The notes: a model not told the origin generated them from the sequence alone. 64,000 nt of DNA from Faecalibacterium sp. HTF-F (GCF_023347535.1 NZ_CP094473.1:2170001-2234000), one strand, 5' to 3'. Counted from the stretch's first letter, positions 24,325-33,499 are shown. Numbers and translations are program-made.

Positions 24325-26586
24325 TTATTTTCGGGGGGGGGTAACACGAAAGCGTTTTACCGTCTGTTCCAGCGCAGCGATATCCACGGGTTTGGACAGA
24401 TGCTCGTCCATACCGGCTTCCCTGCTCTTCTGCATATCCTCAAGGAAGGCGTTGGCGGTCATGGCAAGGATGGGGATGATCCTGCCCAGCGGATTCTCGC
24501 CGCTGCGGATGCGGCGGGTGGCTTCCAAGCCGTCCATCACCGGCATCTGCACATCCATCAAAATCATGTCGTAATCGCCGGGCTTTACGCTGGCAAAGGC
24601 ATCCACGATCTCCTGACCGTTGGAGCAGATGGTGCAGCTTGCACCCTTGGCTTCCAGCAGCATTTCCAGAATTTCGGCGTTGATAGCGTTATCCTCGGCG
24701 CAGAGGAACTTCATGCCGGACAGGGGCGAAGTTTCTTCCGCTTCCTCCGGCAGGGCCTGCACCTGTTGCGCATGGTCTGCCTCGGCATCAATGGGAAATT
24801 CCAGCACCACCTCAAAGCGGGTGCCCTTGCCGGTGGCGCTCTCCACACCGATGGAGCCGCCCATCAGGTCCACAATGCTCTTTGTGATGGCCATGCCAAG
24901 GCCGGTGCCCTGCACCTTGTTGGTGCCGGAGCGCTCCTCGCGGGTAAAGGGATCAAAAAGAGTCTTCTGGTAGGCCTCGCTCATGCCAATGCCGTCATCC
25001 TGCACCACAAAGCGGTATCGGGCGTAGTGCTCGTTCCGGGGCAGCTCGTCCACCTCAAACCGGATATGTCCGCCGGTGGGTGTGTATTTGACTGCGTTGG
25101 AGAGAATATTCATCAGCACCCGATTCAGACGGTTGGGGTCTGCCAGCACATTTTCGTGCTGCAGATGGGTGTTTACCGTAAAGGTCTGGCGGCGCTGACC
25201 TGCCTGCTGGCGGATGATGCTGTCCAGCTGGCTGATCTGCTGGGGCAGATTCATTTTTTCCTCATTCAGGGTGGTCTTGCCGCTCTCGATGCGGCTCATA
25301 TCCAGAATATCGTTGATGATGCCCAGCAGCAGCTGGCCGGAGTTTTCCAGCTTGCCCAGATGTTCGGCCAGCTTTTCCGGCTGGTGCAGCTCGTTTTTCA
25401 TCAGGGTGGTAATGCCGATGATGGCGTTCATGGGGGTGCGGATATCGTGGCTCATGTTGGCAAGGAAGTCCGTCTTAGCCTTGCTGGCGCGCTCGGCGGA
25501 CTGCAGTGCCTCCGCGGCAATGTCCTGTGCCTGCCGCAGCTCATCGTTTGCCTGCGTCAGATGGATGTTGTATTGCTCAAGACGGAGGTTCGCTTCTTTT
25601 TCTGCCTGCAGCTCCTGCTGCTGCTTTTGCCGCAGGAGAGACCAGCCGACAAAAACTGTTATGACCGAGAACACCATCGCAATGACGATGATGATGACCA
25701 TGACGATGTTGACCAGCTTTTGGGTATTCACGGCCACATATTCTGCCGGAACAAGGAATGCCAGCGTCCACCAGGCGTTTTCCATCTGCTTCAGGGCGTA
25801 GAAATACTCGGTGCCGTCCAGCACGGCGTTGGAATAACAGGAACCTGTGCAGTCAAGCCGCTCCTTTGCCTCCGCAAAGGAAGAGCCGTGCAGATAGGAC
25901 ATCCGGGAGAGCACAGTGTATACGTTGTGTCCCTTCAGCAGTTCGGTATCGTTGGCGTTGAACAGCTTGAAACCATCGTCATCCAGCACATAGACGCTGT
26001 TGTTATTTTCGTAGGCATCACAGCGGAAATAATCGTTCAGCTGGGTCATGCTCTGCGAAATGCCAAAGTAGCGCAGGGTGATTCCTTTTTCTCCGCTTTG
26101 CAGTGTGATGGGGGTGGAGAGCTGTTCCAGGAACACCATCCGGGAATCGTCCACGGTCAGCGAGTTGGAAACATAGCTGACCCACTGCGGAGAGTCTGCC
26201 AGATAGTTCATTCCTCGCAGCAGCCCCATGCGGCCATTCTGAGTATAGTAATGTCCGGCAGAGTCCACGGCAATCAGTTCGATCTGTCTTTCATGGTAAT
26301 TGGAAAGCTCCGACAGCTTTTTCAGATAGCGATAGAACTCGGTATCGGTCTTTAACGGAGTGCAGTACAAATAATTGCATTGTACTTTCACCTCGCTCCA
26401 ATGGTTGTCGATCACATCCTCCAGACTGCGGAACATCTGATGGGTGACCTCTTCCATCTGGTTCAGCCGCTCATGGTAGACAAGGTTCTGGATGTAGGTC
26501 CGGCTCACGATAAAAAGGGTCAGGATGACCGCAACGATGACAACGCCGATGCCCCAAAGCAGCTTTTTATATAGTTTGTTGTTCAC
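24325..26586 (-). CDS. Hybrid sensor histidine kinase with one receiver domain
   Basis: 753 aa. TM1 at about residues 9-28, a roughly 260-residue extracytoplasmic sensor of the dCache type by size and position, TM2 (IVMVIIIVIAMVFSVITVF), coiled coil, HisKA H-box [18 protein letters not shown], HATPase with ILSNAVKY and GTGLGMAI, then a receiver with DMILMDVQMPVMDG. The GTG at 26586 is the start because CAGGAG lies 9 bases before it and no ATG fits. The last codons run through a C9 homopolymer. Starts 37 bases after the fused binding protein, its probable receptor partner. Confidence 0.88.
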   Translation of the reverse strand: MNNKLYKKLLWGIGVVIVAVILTLFIVSRTYIQNLVYHERLNQMEEVTHQMFRSLEDVIDNHWSEVKVQCNYLYCTPLKTDTEFYRYLKKLSELSNYHERQIELIAVDSAGHYYTQNGRMGLLRGMNYLADSPQWVSYVSNSLTVDDSRMVFLEQLSTPITLQSGEKGITLRYFGISQSMTQLNDYFRCDAYENNNSVYVLDDDGFKLFNANDTELLKGHNVYTVLSRMSYLHGSSFAEAKERLDCTGSCYSNAVLDGTEYFYALKQMENAWWTLAFLVPAEYVAVNTQKLVNIVMVIIIVIAMVFSVITVFVGWSLLRQKQQQELQAEKEANLRLEQYNIHLTQANDELRQAQDIAAEALQSAERASKAKTDFLANMSHDIRTPMNAIIGITTLMKNELHQPEKLAEHLGKLENSGQLLLGIINDILDMSRIESGKTTLNEEKMNLPQQISQLDSIIRQQAGQRRQTFTVNTHLQHENVLADPNRLNRVLMNILSNAVKYTPTGGHIRFEVDELPRNEHYARYRFVVQDDGIGMSEAYQKTLFDPFTREERSGTNKVQGTGLGMAITKSIVDLMGGSIGVESATGKGTRFEVVLEFPIDAEADHAQQVQALPEEAEETSPLSGMKFLCAEDNAINAEILEMLLEAKGASCTICSNGQEIVDAFASVKPGDYDMILMDVQMPVMDGLEATRRIRSGENPLGRIIPILAMTANAFLEDMQKSREAGMDEHLSKPVDIAALEQTVKRFRVTPPRK

Positions 26587-26623
26587 ATCTGGTATCTCCT
26601 GTCTGTTCTGTTTCAGATGCACC

Positions 26624-28411
26624 CTAGCTCCATGCGGTATCTGCCCGGCTGATGGTGGTGTATGCACCAAAGAAGGCTTTTGCAGCATCCATGCCCACCA
26701 CGCCGCTGTCTGTGACCGTGGTCTCCGCAGCCAGCTGGTCGCTCACACCGCAGATGGCAACCTGATAGGTCTTGCCCGCATCCGGCTGCACCGGGCTTAC
26801 CAGCACATAGGGATAGCCCTTGCCGTTGCCGTAGGCATCATAACCAGAAGCAAGCAGGTCGTTGATTTGCTGCCCGGTCAGGGCAACGGTCTGGATGGTG
26901 CGGTTCCAGCCGGTAGGTAAAATCACCGAAAGGTCGTAATCCGTAATGCCCTTGGCATACAGCTTGGCAGCTACGCCGTGATGGTTCTGTTCGGACGGGT
27001 TGCCGGGGATCCATGTGCTCAGCGACACCAGTGCAAGGTCGCTGCCGGTAGCCTGTGCAAAGCAACGGCCCACCAGCATGGCGCAGTCCTCCTGCGAAAG
27101 CTCCTCCGTAACGGTAGTGATGACATCCGGGGTGTTGTTCACCACACTATCCTGATCCTCGTCCAGCTGACGGATCACATCCTCCATGGTGGCGTTGCCC
27201 TTGATAAAGTCCAGCATTTTAAGGCCGGTGGTCACGATGGTGTTTTCCCAGCCGGAGTAGATAAAGGGCGCGGTGTTGCCTGCATTCAGGGCATCGGCGA
27301 TGTCGGCATAGTAGGTGCCGTCCGCTTTTGCGTCCTTAAAGGGCAGCAGGCTGCTTTTCAGCGCCGTTGCGGGCTGCAGAGCGCTGGTGCCTGCAACGGT
27401 GGATAGCACACGCATCACCTTGAGCGCATCTTCCAGCTTCTGGGGGTCCTGCTCCAGCTTTTTATTCAGACCGTAGAAGCGGTTCACATTCAGCACAAAA
27501 ACGTTCTGGGTGCCGTCCTCCGAGAGAAACGGCATCAGCCCGTATTTATCGGCGTTGCCGTCTGCCTCCACGATGCCGTTGGTGCCGCCCATCAGAAACA
27601 GGGTGTTGCCCTCGGTCATCCTCTGCCGGGTCACATTGTCGTCAAGAGCGTCGCCGGTGTCGTTCAGCATCCCGATGTCCTTCCACTTCTGGACATAGGC
27701 CATCGCCTGCATCATGCCGGGGGTATTGCTGACATTCGCCTTACCGGACAGATAATCCCGCTGCCACAGCCTGCCGTCCAGTGTGCCGAGGAAATCGGCG
27801 TCCGCAATGTTGCACAGGTACTGGAAACCGTAGCCCGGATACTGGATCTGCGGCAGACAGAGATCAACCCCTGCTTCCTTTGCCTTTGCCGCCAGTTCTT
27901 CCAGCTCCGCGAAAGAATTGGGCAGCTCCCAGCCGTATTTCTTCAGCAGGGTCTTGTTGTAGGTGATGCCGTAGCAGTTGTAGGTCGAGGGCAGCAGGTA
28001 GATGGCACCGTTATCGAACACGTCCTGAAGACGGGACTCCACATAGTTATCCGTAAAATCGTAGCCGGAAAGGTCCAGCAGTTTGTCGGAGACCAGATCG
28101 ATCCGGGGGTCGTAGTAGGTCAAGGTGCAGACGTCCGGCAGGTCGCCCGCCGCAAACATATTCTGCAAACAGGTGGTGGTGTTATCGCCGCTGTAGGGAA
28201 CGACCTCGATGTTCACTTCCGGGTAAACGCTGTGTACCTGCTCAATAAAGGCTTCTATCTCCTTATAAGGTGCCATAAAGGTGATGGCTTCGTGCGCATC
28301 GTCTTTTTTCGTCGTTTCGGTCTTACCGCCGCCGCAGGCGGTCAGCGCTGCCGTTGCCGCCGTAATGCCGCAAACCTGCAAAAACGAGCGGCGGGAGATC
28401 TTCTTCATCAT
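26624..28411 (-). CDS. Solute-binding lipoprotein fused to 5'-nucleotidase C-terminal-like domain
   Basis: 595 aa, extracellular. MMKKISRRSFLQ, hydrophobic core, lipobox ALTAC. Residues about 40-410 look like a family-1 (sugar/polyamine-type) binding protein: VPYSGDNTTT, AGDLPDVCTL, NCYGITYNKTLLKKYGW, then FLMGGTNGI. The last 165 residues resemble the non-catalytic C-terminal domain of 5'-nucleotidases: GSDLALVSLSTWIPG, KGITDYDLSVILPTGWNR, VALTGQQINDLLASGYD, then a typical Y-V-L-V strand. The nucleotidase metal domain is absent. First gene of the signalling operon, without transporter genes, so a sensory receptor role is inferred. Start is the first of two adjacent ATG codons. Confidence 0.75.
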   Translation of the reverse strand: MMKKISRRSFLQVCGITAATAALTACGGGKTETTKKDDAHEAITFMAPYKEIEAFIEQVHSVYPEVNIEVVPYSGDNTTTCLQNMFAAGDLPDVCTLTYYDPRIDLVSDKLLDLSGYDFTDNYVESRLQDVFDNGAIYLLPSTYNCYGITYNKTLLKKYGWELPNSFAELEELAAKAKEAGVDLCLPQIQYPGYGFQYLCNIADADFLGTLDGRLWQRDYLSGKANVSNTPGMMQAMAYVQKWKDIGMLNDTGDALDDNVTRQRMTEGNTLFLMGGTNGIVEADGNADKYGLMPFLSEDGTQNVFVLNVNRFYGLNKKLEQDPQKLEDALKVMRVLSTVAGTSALQPATALKSSLLPFKDAKADGTYYADIADALNAGNTAPFIYSGWENTIVTTGLKMLDFIKGNATMEDVIRQLDEDQDSVVNNTPDVITTVTEELSQEDCAMLVGRCFAQATGSDLALVSLSTWIPGNPSEQNHHGVAAKLYAKGITDYDLSVILPTGWNRTIQTVALTGQQINDLLASGYDAYGNGKGYPYVLVSPVQPDAGKTYQVAICGVSDQLAAETTVTDSGVVGMDAAKAFFGAYTTISRADTAWS

Positions 28412-28555
28412 ACGAATATTTTCCTCACATTTTCGGAGGCAGTACCACGCAAGTGCAGTAGCGCAGTGCTGCTTTAGCGATTCTTACACATCCCACAGGA
28501 ACCCCGACGCTTGCGAGCAGACCGCACTGAGTTTTGCATCGATTACCCCATAAAA

Positions 28556-28579
28556 GCAGTGTTATTATTTTAACACTGC
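28556..28579. promoter_or_regulatory. Inverted repeat upstream of the signalling operon
   Basis: GCAGTGTTA-N6-TAACACTGC: perfect 9-bp arms, 145 bases before the first gene. It could be an operator or the base of an RNA hairpin; the T-run needed for a terminator is absent. Confidence 0.45.
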
Positions 28580-28680
28580 AACAAAAGCGTTTCAAGCTAT
28601 TTGGGAATTTTTCGCACTTAAAAAGGTAAATTCCGGGCTTTTTATCGTTATTTTCCTTCCGGTGCGGCAAAAAAACGCAA

Positions 28681-28718
28681 AAAGCTGAGCACCTGTTCTT
28701 TCACAGATGCTCAGCTTT
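28681..28718 (-). terminator. Terminator of the NSS transporter gene
   Basis: AAAGCTGAGCA/TGCTCAGCTTT stem; on the minus strand it is followed by TTTTTGCGTTTTTTTG. Confidence 0.88.
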
Positions 28719-28779
28719 GCACGACTCTTCTGTTATTTACCGCTGCGTTTTCAGCATTCTTCCCGATGGTAACGGTTGC

Positions 28780-30153
28780 TTACATAGCGATCCAGCCAAG
28801 GGCATTTGCCACCGAGCTGACCAGAATGATGGCCGCAAAGATGGGGCACAGATACTGGATCATGAAGTTGAAGATCTTTTTACGGCGGAAGGGCTTGCCG
28901 CCCAGCGTCACCTCTTCTTCGATCTTCTGCACGCCGATCACGCGGGACACCAGCAGGCAGATAGCAATGGCTGCAATGGGCATCATGACAGAGTTGGTAA
29001 GGAAATCGAAGAAATCCAGAAACTGCATCCCGAACACCGTCACGCCCGCCAGCGGGCCGTAGCCCAGTGCGGACAGGCTGCCCAGCGCCACCATGATCAG
29101 GCCGATCAGTGCCGTTGCGCGCTCGCGGCTCCAGCCCAGCTCGTCCTCAAAGGTGGAGACCGCGCTCTCGGTCAGGGCAATGGAGCTGGTGACGGCTGCA
29201 AACAGCACCAGCAAAAAGAACAGGATGCCCACCACGTGGCCAAAGCCCATGCTCTCGAACACCTTGGGGATAGTAATGAACATCAGCGCCGGACCGGCCT
29301 GCAGGGTATCCGGGTCGCCGCCGGAGAAGGAGAACACCGCCGGAATGATCATCAGGCCCGCCATGATGGCAATGGCCGTGTCGAACAGTTCCACGTTCTC
29401 GGTGGATTCCTCAATGGAGACATCCTTTTTCATATAGGAGCCAAAAGTGACCAGAATGCCCATGGCGATGGACAGCGAATAGAACATCTGACCCATGGCT
29501 GTGACCACCGTCATCCAGGAGAAGTTTGCCACATTCGGCACCAGAAAATATCTGACGCCGGCCAGTGCGCCCGGGCGCGTGACCGAATAGCCCGCAATGA
29601 CCACCGAAAGCACCACCAGCACCGGCATCATCACCTTGGAAACACGCTCCACGCCGTTGCGCACACCGGCAAAGATGATGGCCAGCGTAAAGGCCGTGAA
29701 GATCAGAAAGCACACCTCTGCCGACAGTCCGCTGGAAATGAAATTGGAAAAATAACCGTCCTGCGAAAGCTCACTGCCATGGCCGCTGATATACTCCGAC
29801 AGATAGCGGATGACCCAGCCGCCGATGACCGAATAGTACGGCACGATCAGAATGGGGATGACCGCATTGATCCAGCCGCCGAACCGCAGGCCGCCCTTTT
29901 TGCCAAAGGCGCCAAAGGCACCCACCGGGCTTTTGTGGGTCATGCGGCCCAGTGCCGTTTCGGCCACGATCATCGTGTAGCCAAAGGTGACGGCCAGCAC
30001 GATGTACACCAGCAGAAAAATGCCGCCGCCGTATTTCGCGGCGAGGTACGGAAACCGCCAGATATTGCCAAGGCCCACCGAAGCGCCTGCGGCCGACAGC
30101 ACAAAGCCGATCTTGCCGGAAAAAGCGCTGCGCTTTTGTTTTTGTGTATCCAT
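28780..30153 (-). CDS. Sodium-dependent transporter, NSS/SNF family
   Basis: A 457-aa membrane symporter with about 11-12 helices that imports amino acids or similar solutes with Na+. The family hallmark in TM1 is plain: GASVGLGNIWRFPYL. Other NSS features are FLLVYIVLAV in TM2, ALGRMTHKSPVGAF and the SGGDPDT loop near mid-protein. It stands alone with its own terminator. Bacterial members include tryptophan and tyrosine transporters; the solute is not evident here. Confidence 0.92.
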   Translation of the reverse strand: MDTQKQKRSAFSGKIGFVLSAAGASVGLGNIWRFPYLAAKYGGGIFLLVYIVLAVTFGYTMIVAETALGRMTHKSPVGAFGAFGKKGGLRFGGWINAVIPILIVPYYSVIGGWVIRYLSEYISGHGSELSQDGYFSNFISSGLSAEVCFLIFTAFTLAIIFAGVRNGVERVSKVMMPVLVVLSVVIAGYSVTRPGALAGVRYFLVPNVANFSWMTVVTAMGQMFYSLSIAMGILVTFGSYMKKDVSIEESTENVELFDTAIAIMAGLMIIPAVFSFSGGDPDTLQAGPALMFITIPKVFESMGFGHVVGILFFLLVLFAAVTSSIALTESAVSTFEDELGWSRERATALIGLIMVALGSLSALGYGPLAGVTVFGMQFLDFFDFLTNSVMMPIAAIAICLLVSRVIGVQKIEEEVTLGGKPFRRKKIFNFMIQYLCPIFAAIILVSSVANALGWIAM

Positions 30154-30257
30154 GTTGCAGATCCTCTTTTCCTATATTCCTATACACAAGTGGTTTTAGT
30201 GTACCATATCTGTCGGCCAAATACAACGGTTCCGCCTGTTTGCGTACAGAAAAACAA

Positions 30258-30283
30258 ACAGCGCCCCGCAAGGGAGCGCTGCC
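30258..30283 (-). terminator. Terminator of the TRAP operon
   Basis: CAGCGCCCC/GGGAGCGCTG hairpin with GCAA loop; minus-strand reading continues TTTGTTTTTC. Confidence 0.8.
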
Positions 30284-30312
30284 TGTCTTTATAAGAGGTA
30301 TACGCGTTGAGC

Positions 30313-31605
30313 TCAGAAGATGCTGTAGCCCAGCAGCTGCGGCAGGGCGGTGGTAAGCGGGCCCCACAGGCTGATGGAGATCAGAACGATCACATTGCAG
30401 ATCACGTAGGGCGCTGCGCCCTTGAAGATCTCAATGATGGGCATGCGGTTGATCTTGTTGCAGGCGTTCAGGCACATGCCGACCGGCGGGGTGACCAGAC
30501 CAATGGCCAGACCGGTGATCATCATGGCACCGAACTGCAGCGGCGAGAATCCGTACTGCACCATGACCGGCAGCAGGATGGGGGTGAGTAGCAGGATGGC
30601 CGGGCTGACGTCGATGAAGGTGCCGATCATCAGAATCAGCACATCAAAGATCAGCGCAATGGCCCACGCGGGCATGTTCAGGGACATGAAGAAGGCACCC
30701 ACCGTCTGCGGCACCTTCTGCATGGTCAGCACCCATGTAAAGATGGTGGTAAAGCCGATGATGAGCATGATGGAGGAAGAAGAGATCAGGGTCTTTTTCA
30801 AAGCCTCCCAGACGCCCTTCCATGTCAGCTCCCTGTAGACGAAGAAGCCCACCAGCATGGAATACAGCACGGCCACACCGGCACTTTCGGATGCAGTGCA
30901 CACGCCGAAGGAAACGCAGACGATGATGAACAGCGGCATGATGAGGGCAGGAATGCCGGAAAGCAGGCTCTTGGCGGCGCGCTTGCCGTCAAACTTGACC
31001 TTTTCCGGGTGCCAGCCCTTCTTGGCACTGATGATGTACACCAGCACCAGCTGGGTCAGGCCGATCAGGATGCCGGGCACGGCACCTGCCACGAACAGTG
31101 CACCCACCGATGCGCCGGAGATCATGGAGTAAACGATCATGGGCGTAGAGGGCGGGATGATCATGCCCATGGTGGAGGATGCCACCGTGATGCCCGCAGA
31201 AGCTTCCGGCGGGTAGCCTTCCTTCTCCATGGCGGGGATCAGGATGGAACCCAGCGCCGATGTGTCGGCCACGGAGGAGCCGGAAATGCCGCCGAAGATC
31301 ATGGAAGCCACGATGTTCACTTCGCCCAGACCGCCGCGGACGGGGCGCAGCAGCTCCATGCAGAAGTTGATGATGCGCTGGGTGATGCCGCCGGTGTTCA
31401 TCAGCTCACCAGCCAGCATGAACAGCGGCATGGCGATCATCAGCTCACTGTAGGCACCGTTCCACACGCGCTGCGGCAGCATAGTAATAAAGGTAGGTGC
31501 ATAGATCAGAATATAGGTCACGCAGGAAGCGCCGATGGCGAAGGCCAGCGGGATGCCCAGCGCGGCAAAGAAGATCAGCAGCACCAGAAGGATGAGCATT
31601 GCCAT
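30313..31605 (-). CDS. dctM: TRAP transporter large permease (DctM)
   Basis: A 430-aa, 12-helix membrane subunit that imports organic acids using a sodium gradient. Characteristic are the N-terminal LILLVLLIFFAALGIPLAF, the SGSSVADTSALGSILIPAM scaffold motif and the symmetric GTFIDVSPAILLLTPILLP segment in the second half. It starts 24 bases after dctQ and ends the operon dctP-dctQ-dctM. The substrate is probably a carboxylate, unspecified. Confidence 0.95.
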   Translation of the reverse strand: MAMLILLVLLIFFAALGIPLAFAIGASCVTYILIYAPTFITMLPQRVWNGAYSELMIAMPLFMLAGELMNTGGITQRIINFCMELLRPVRGGLGEVNIVASMIFGGISGSSVADTSALGSILIPAMEKEGYPPEASAGITVASSTMGMIIPPSTPMIVYSMISGASVGALFVAGAVPGILIGLTQLVLVYIISAKKGWHPEKVKFDGKRAAKSLLSGIPALIMPLFIIVCVSFGVCTASESAGVAVLYSMLVGFFVYRELTWKGVWEALKKTLISSSSIMLIIGFTTIFTWVLTMQKVPQTVGAFFMSLNMPAWAIALIFDVLILMIGTFIDVSPAILLLTPILLPVMVQYGFSPLQFGAMMITGLAIGLVTPPVGMCLNACNKINRMPIIEIFKGAAPYVICNVIVLISISLWGPLTTALPQLLGYSIF

Positions 31606-31629
31606 AGTTGTGTATTCTCCCCTTTCCGC

Positions 31630-32094
31630 TTATGCGTCGTCACGGCTCAGCGCCTGATTCTTGGGCGCAAAGTAGGAAATGTCGGCCTTGTACAGGGTGA
31701 TGATCTTGATCACGACACAGATGGCACAGATGATGCCGCACACCGGCATGATGCCGTACATGTACATCATGGGGATCTCCATGCCCTGACTGATCTGCTT
31801 ACCGGCAACACCCACATACTTGAAGCCCTGATAGGTGAACACCAGCACCACAGCCAGCACGATGAGGTAGTTGATGATGGCAAGCCAGCGCTTGCGGGCA
31901 GGCTTCACGCCGTCGTAAAGGATGTCGATCATGACGTGCTCGTCCTTGATCACGTTGATACCCATGCCCCAGAAGGTGGTAAAGGCAAACAGGGTGGTGT
32001 TGAACTCTGCCAGCTGCTTCCAGCTCAGGGAGAAGCAGTAGCGCGCAATAACGGTAAAGATCACAAGAGCCGCCAGCAGTGCCATGGCGATCAC
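31630..32094 (-). CDS. dctQ: TRAP transporter small permease (DctQ)
   Basis: The four-helix small membrane subunit. Visible are the ALLVIFTVIARY-like first helix, FWGMGINVIKDEHVMIDI between helices, and YMYGIMPVCGIICAICVVI as the last. Position 32094 is a GTG without a ribosome site. The reading frame stays open 66 bases further upstream and encodes a plausible amphipathic lead (STIEKLKKIGKKLFDIYFTI) but has no ATG, GTG or TTG. GAAAGGGG sits just before CTG (32160), and an ATC follows at 32151. The real start may therefore be a rare codon. Confidence 0.85.
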   Translation of the reverse strand: MIAMALLAALVIFTVIARYCFSLSWKQLAEFNTTLFAFTTFWGMGINVIKDEHVMIDILYDGVKPARKRWLAIINYLIVLAVVLVFTYQGFKYVGVAGKQISQGMEIPMMYMYGIMPVCGIICAICVVIKIITLYKADISYFAPKNQALSRDDA

Positions 32095-32206
32095 GCCGAT
32101 GGTAAAGTATATGTCAAACAGCTTCTTGCCGATTTTTTTCAGCTTTTCGATGGTGCTCAGCCCCTTTCGGTTATTTTACAACTTTTTCCATTGGCCTGTT
32201 ACAGCA

Positions 32207-32230
32207 GAGGGCAGCCCGCAGGCTGCCCTC
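32207..32230 (-). promoter_or_regulatory. Intercistronic hairpin between dctP and dctQ
   Basis: GAGGGCAGCC/GGCTGCCCTC perfect 10-bp stem with a CGCA loop and no T-run. More likely an mRNA-stabilising or processing structure protecting the dctP message than a terminator. Confidence 0.6.
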
Positions 32231-32276
32231 TCGCCTTTACCGTAACATGGCCGTTCTTGCCTTTGGTCGTTTCTGC

Positions 32277-33377
32277 TTATGCCTTTGCAACGATATCCTG
32301 CATCTCCTTGATCTCGTCGGCGGTGCAGATTCCCTCGGTGACACACTGGTCGTACACGGACTGCACAGCGGCCTGGAAGGCCTTCAGCTCATCGGCAGAG
32401 GGCTCGTAGACTTCGCAGCCGTAGTCCACGATGGTCTGCTTTGCGGCGCTGGAGTTCTTGTCGATCAGCTCGTCGTTGTACTCGCCCATCTTGGTGGCGC
32501 ACTCGGTAATGATATCGCGGTACTCCTCGGGCAGGCCGTTCCACCATGCTGCGTTCACATAGAAGGGGTCCGGATGGAACTGGTAGTTGACCTCGGTGAA
32601 GTACTTCTGCACTTCATAGAACTTCATGCCTTCCACGTTGACCCAGGGGTTCTCCTGACCGTCTGCAACGCCGGTCTTCAGGCCCATGTACAGGTCGGAG
32701 TACGGGATGGTAGTGGTGGTAGCACCCATTGCCTGGAAGGTCATGTCAATGGTCTTCATGCCGTTGGTACGCATCTTCAGGCCCTTCAGGTCTGCAGGAG
32801 CCTTGATGGCATGCTTGGAGTTGGAGAACTGGCGGTAGCCGCCTGCATCGCACAGGTTGATGATGACGGTGCCGGTCTCGCCCTCGGCCTCAGCGCACAC
32901 CTTCTGTGCCAGGTCGCTCTGCAGCAGAGCCGTGACCTGTGCACGGGTATTGGTCAGGAAGGGCAGGGTAAACATCAGCAGGCGGGGGCTGAAGTCGAAC
33001 TGACCGCCGCGCATGCCCTGCACGGTACCGGCCACGACCTGCTCCAGCATCTCCTTCTCGGTGCCCAGCTGGCCGTTGCCGTAAACTTCGATCTTCACAT
33101 GGCCGTTGGTGGCCTCTGCCACATCGGCGGCAAACTGCTCCATGGAAACAAAGCGGGGGTTGCCCTCGGGCTGTGCATGACCCACGGTCATGGTGAAATC
33201 GCCCAGAGATGCAAACTTGTCCTCACCGGCTGCTGCGGCACTTGCTGCAGTGCTGGTGGATGCTGCACCGGAAGCAGCCGGAGTGGATGCACCGGAACCG
33301 CCGCAGGCTGCCAGAGCACCTGCAGCTGCCATTGCACCAGATACCTTCAGGAAATTGCGACGAGAGATCTTTTTCAT
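32277..33377 (-). CDS. dctP: TRAP transporter substrate-binding lipoprotein (DctP)
   Basis: 366 aa, extracellular. MKKISRRNFLKVSG, hydrophobic segment, lipobox GALAAC, then a Ser/Ala/Thr-rich linker to about residue 55. The DctP fold is recognisable from GHAQPEGNPRFVSMEQFA, the conserved Arg region in LKGLKMRTNGMKTIDMTFQ, DLYMGLKTGVADGQENPW and the C-terminal YRDIITECA. The ATG at 33377 follows AGGAGGAAG. First gene of the TRAP operon, facing a divergent GntR regulator. Confidence 0.95.
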   Translation of the reverse strand: MKKISRRNFLKVSGAMAAAGALAACGGSGASTPAASGAASTSTAASAAAAGEDKFASLGDFTMTVGHAQPEGNPRFVSMEQFAADVAEATNGHVKIEVYGNGQLGTEKEMLEQVVAGTVQGMRGGQFDFSPRLLMFTLPFLTNTRAQVTALLQSDLAQKVCAEAEGETGTVIINLCDAGGYRQFSNSKHAIKAPADLKGLKMRTNGMKTIDMTFQAMGATTTTIPYSDLYMGLKTGVADGQENPWVNVEGMKFYEVQKYFTEVNYQFHPDPFYVNAAWWNGLPEEYRDIITECATKMGEYNDELIDKNSSAAKQTIVDYGCEVYEPSADELKAFQAAVQSVYDQCVTEGICTADEIKEMQDIVAKA

Positions 33378-33442
33378 AATCTTCCTCCTTGTTTCAGGGG
33401 TGCCGTTTTGCCTCATACGCCAGCAAAGTTTTTGGTATGCCC

Positions 33443-33452
33443 CTGTATACAG
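33443..33452. promoter_or_regulatory. TGTATACA operator in the dctP leader
   Basis: CTGTATACAG, a perfect palindrome about 20 bases downstream of the predicted dctP transcription start. It shares its core with two sites near the regulator gene. Confidence 0.55.
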
Positions 33453-33470
33453 CATTTTCATTGCACGCTA

Positions 33471-33499
33471 ATCGTAACAGAAAATTCACATCCGCACAA
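33471..33499 (-). promoter_or_regulatory. dctP promoter
   Basis: Minus-strand TTGTGC (33494-33499), 17-base spacer, TACGAT (33471-33476). Confidence 0.5.

Noticed and set aside
28425-28560. Structured leader of the signalling operon as a riboswitch
   Set aside because: Several short pairings exist, but none matches a riboswitch class I know; recorded only as an inverted repeat.
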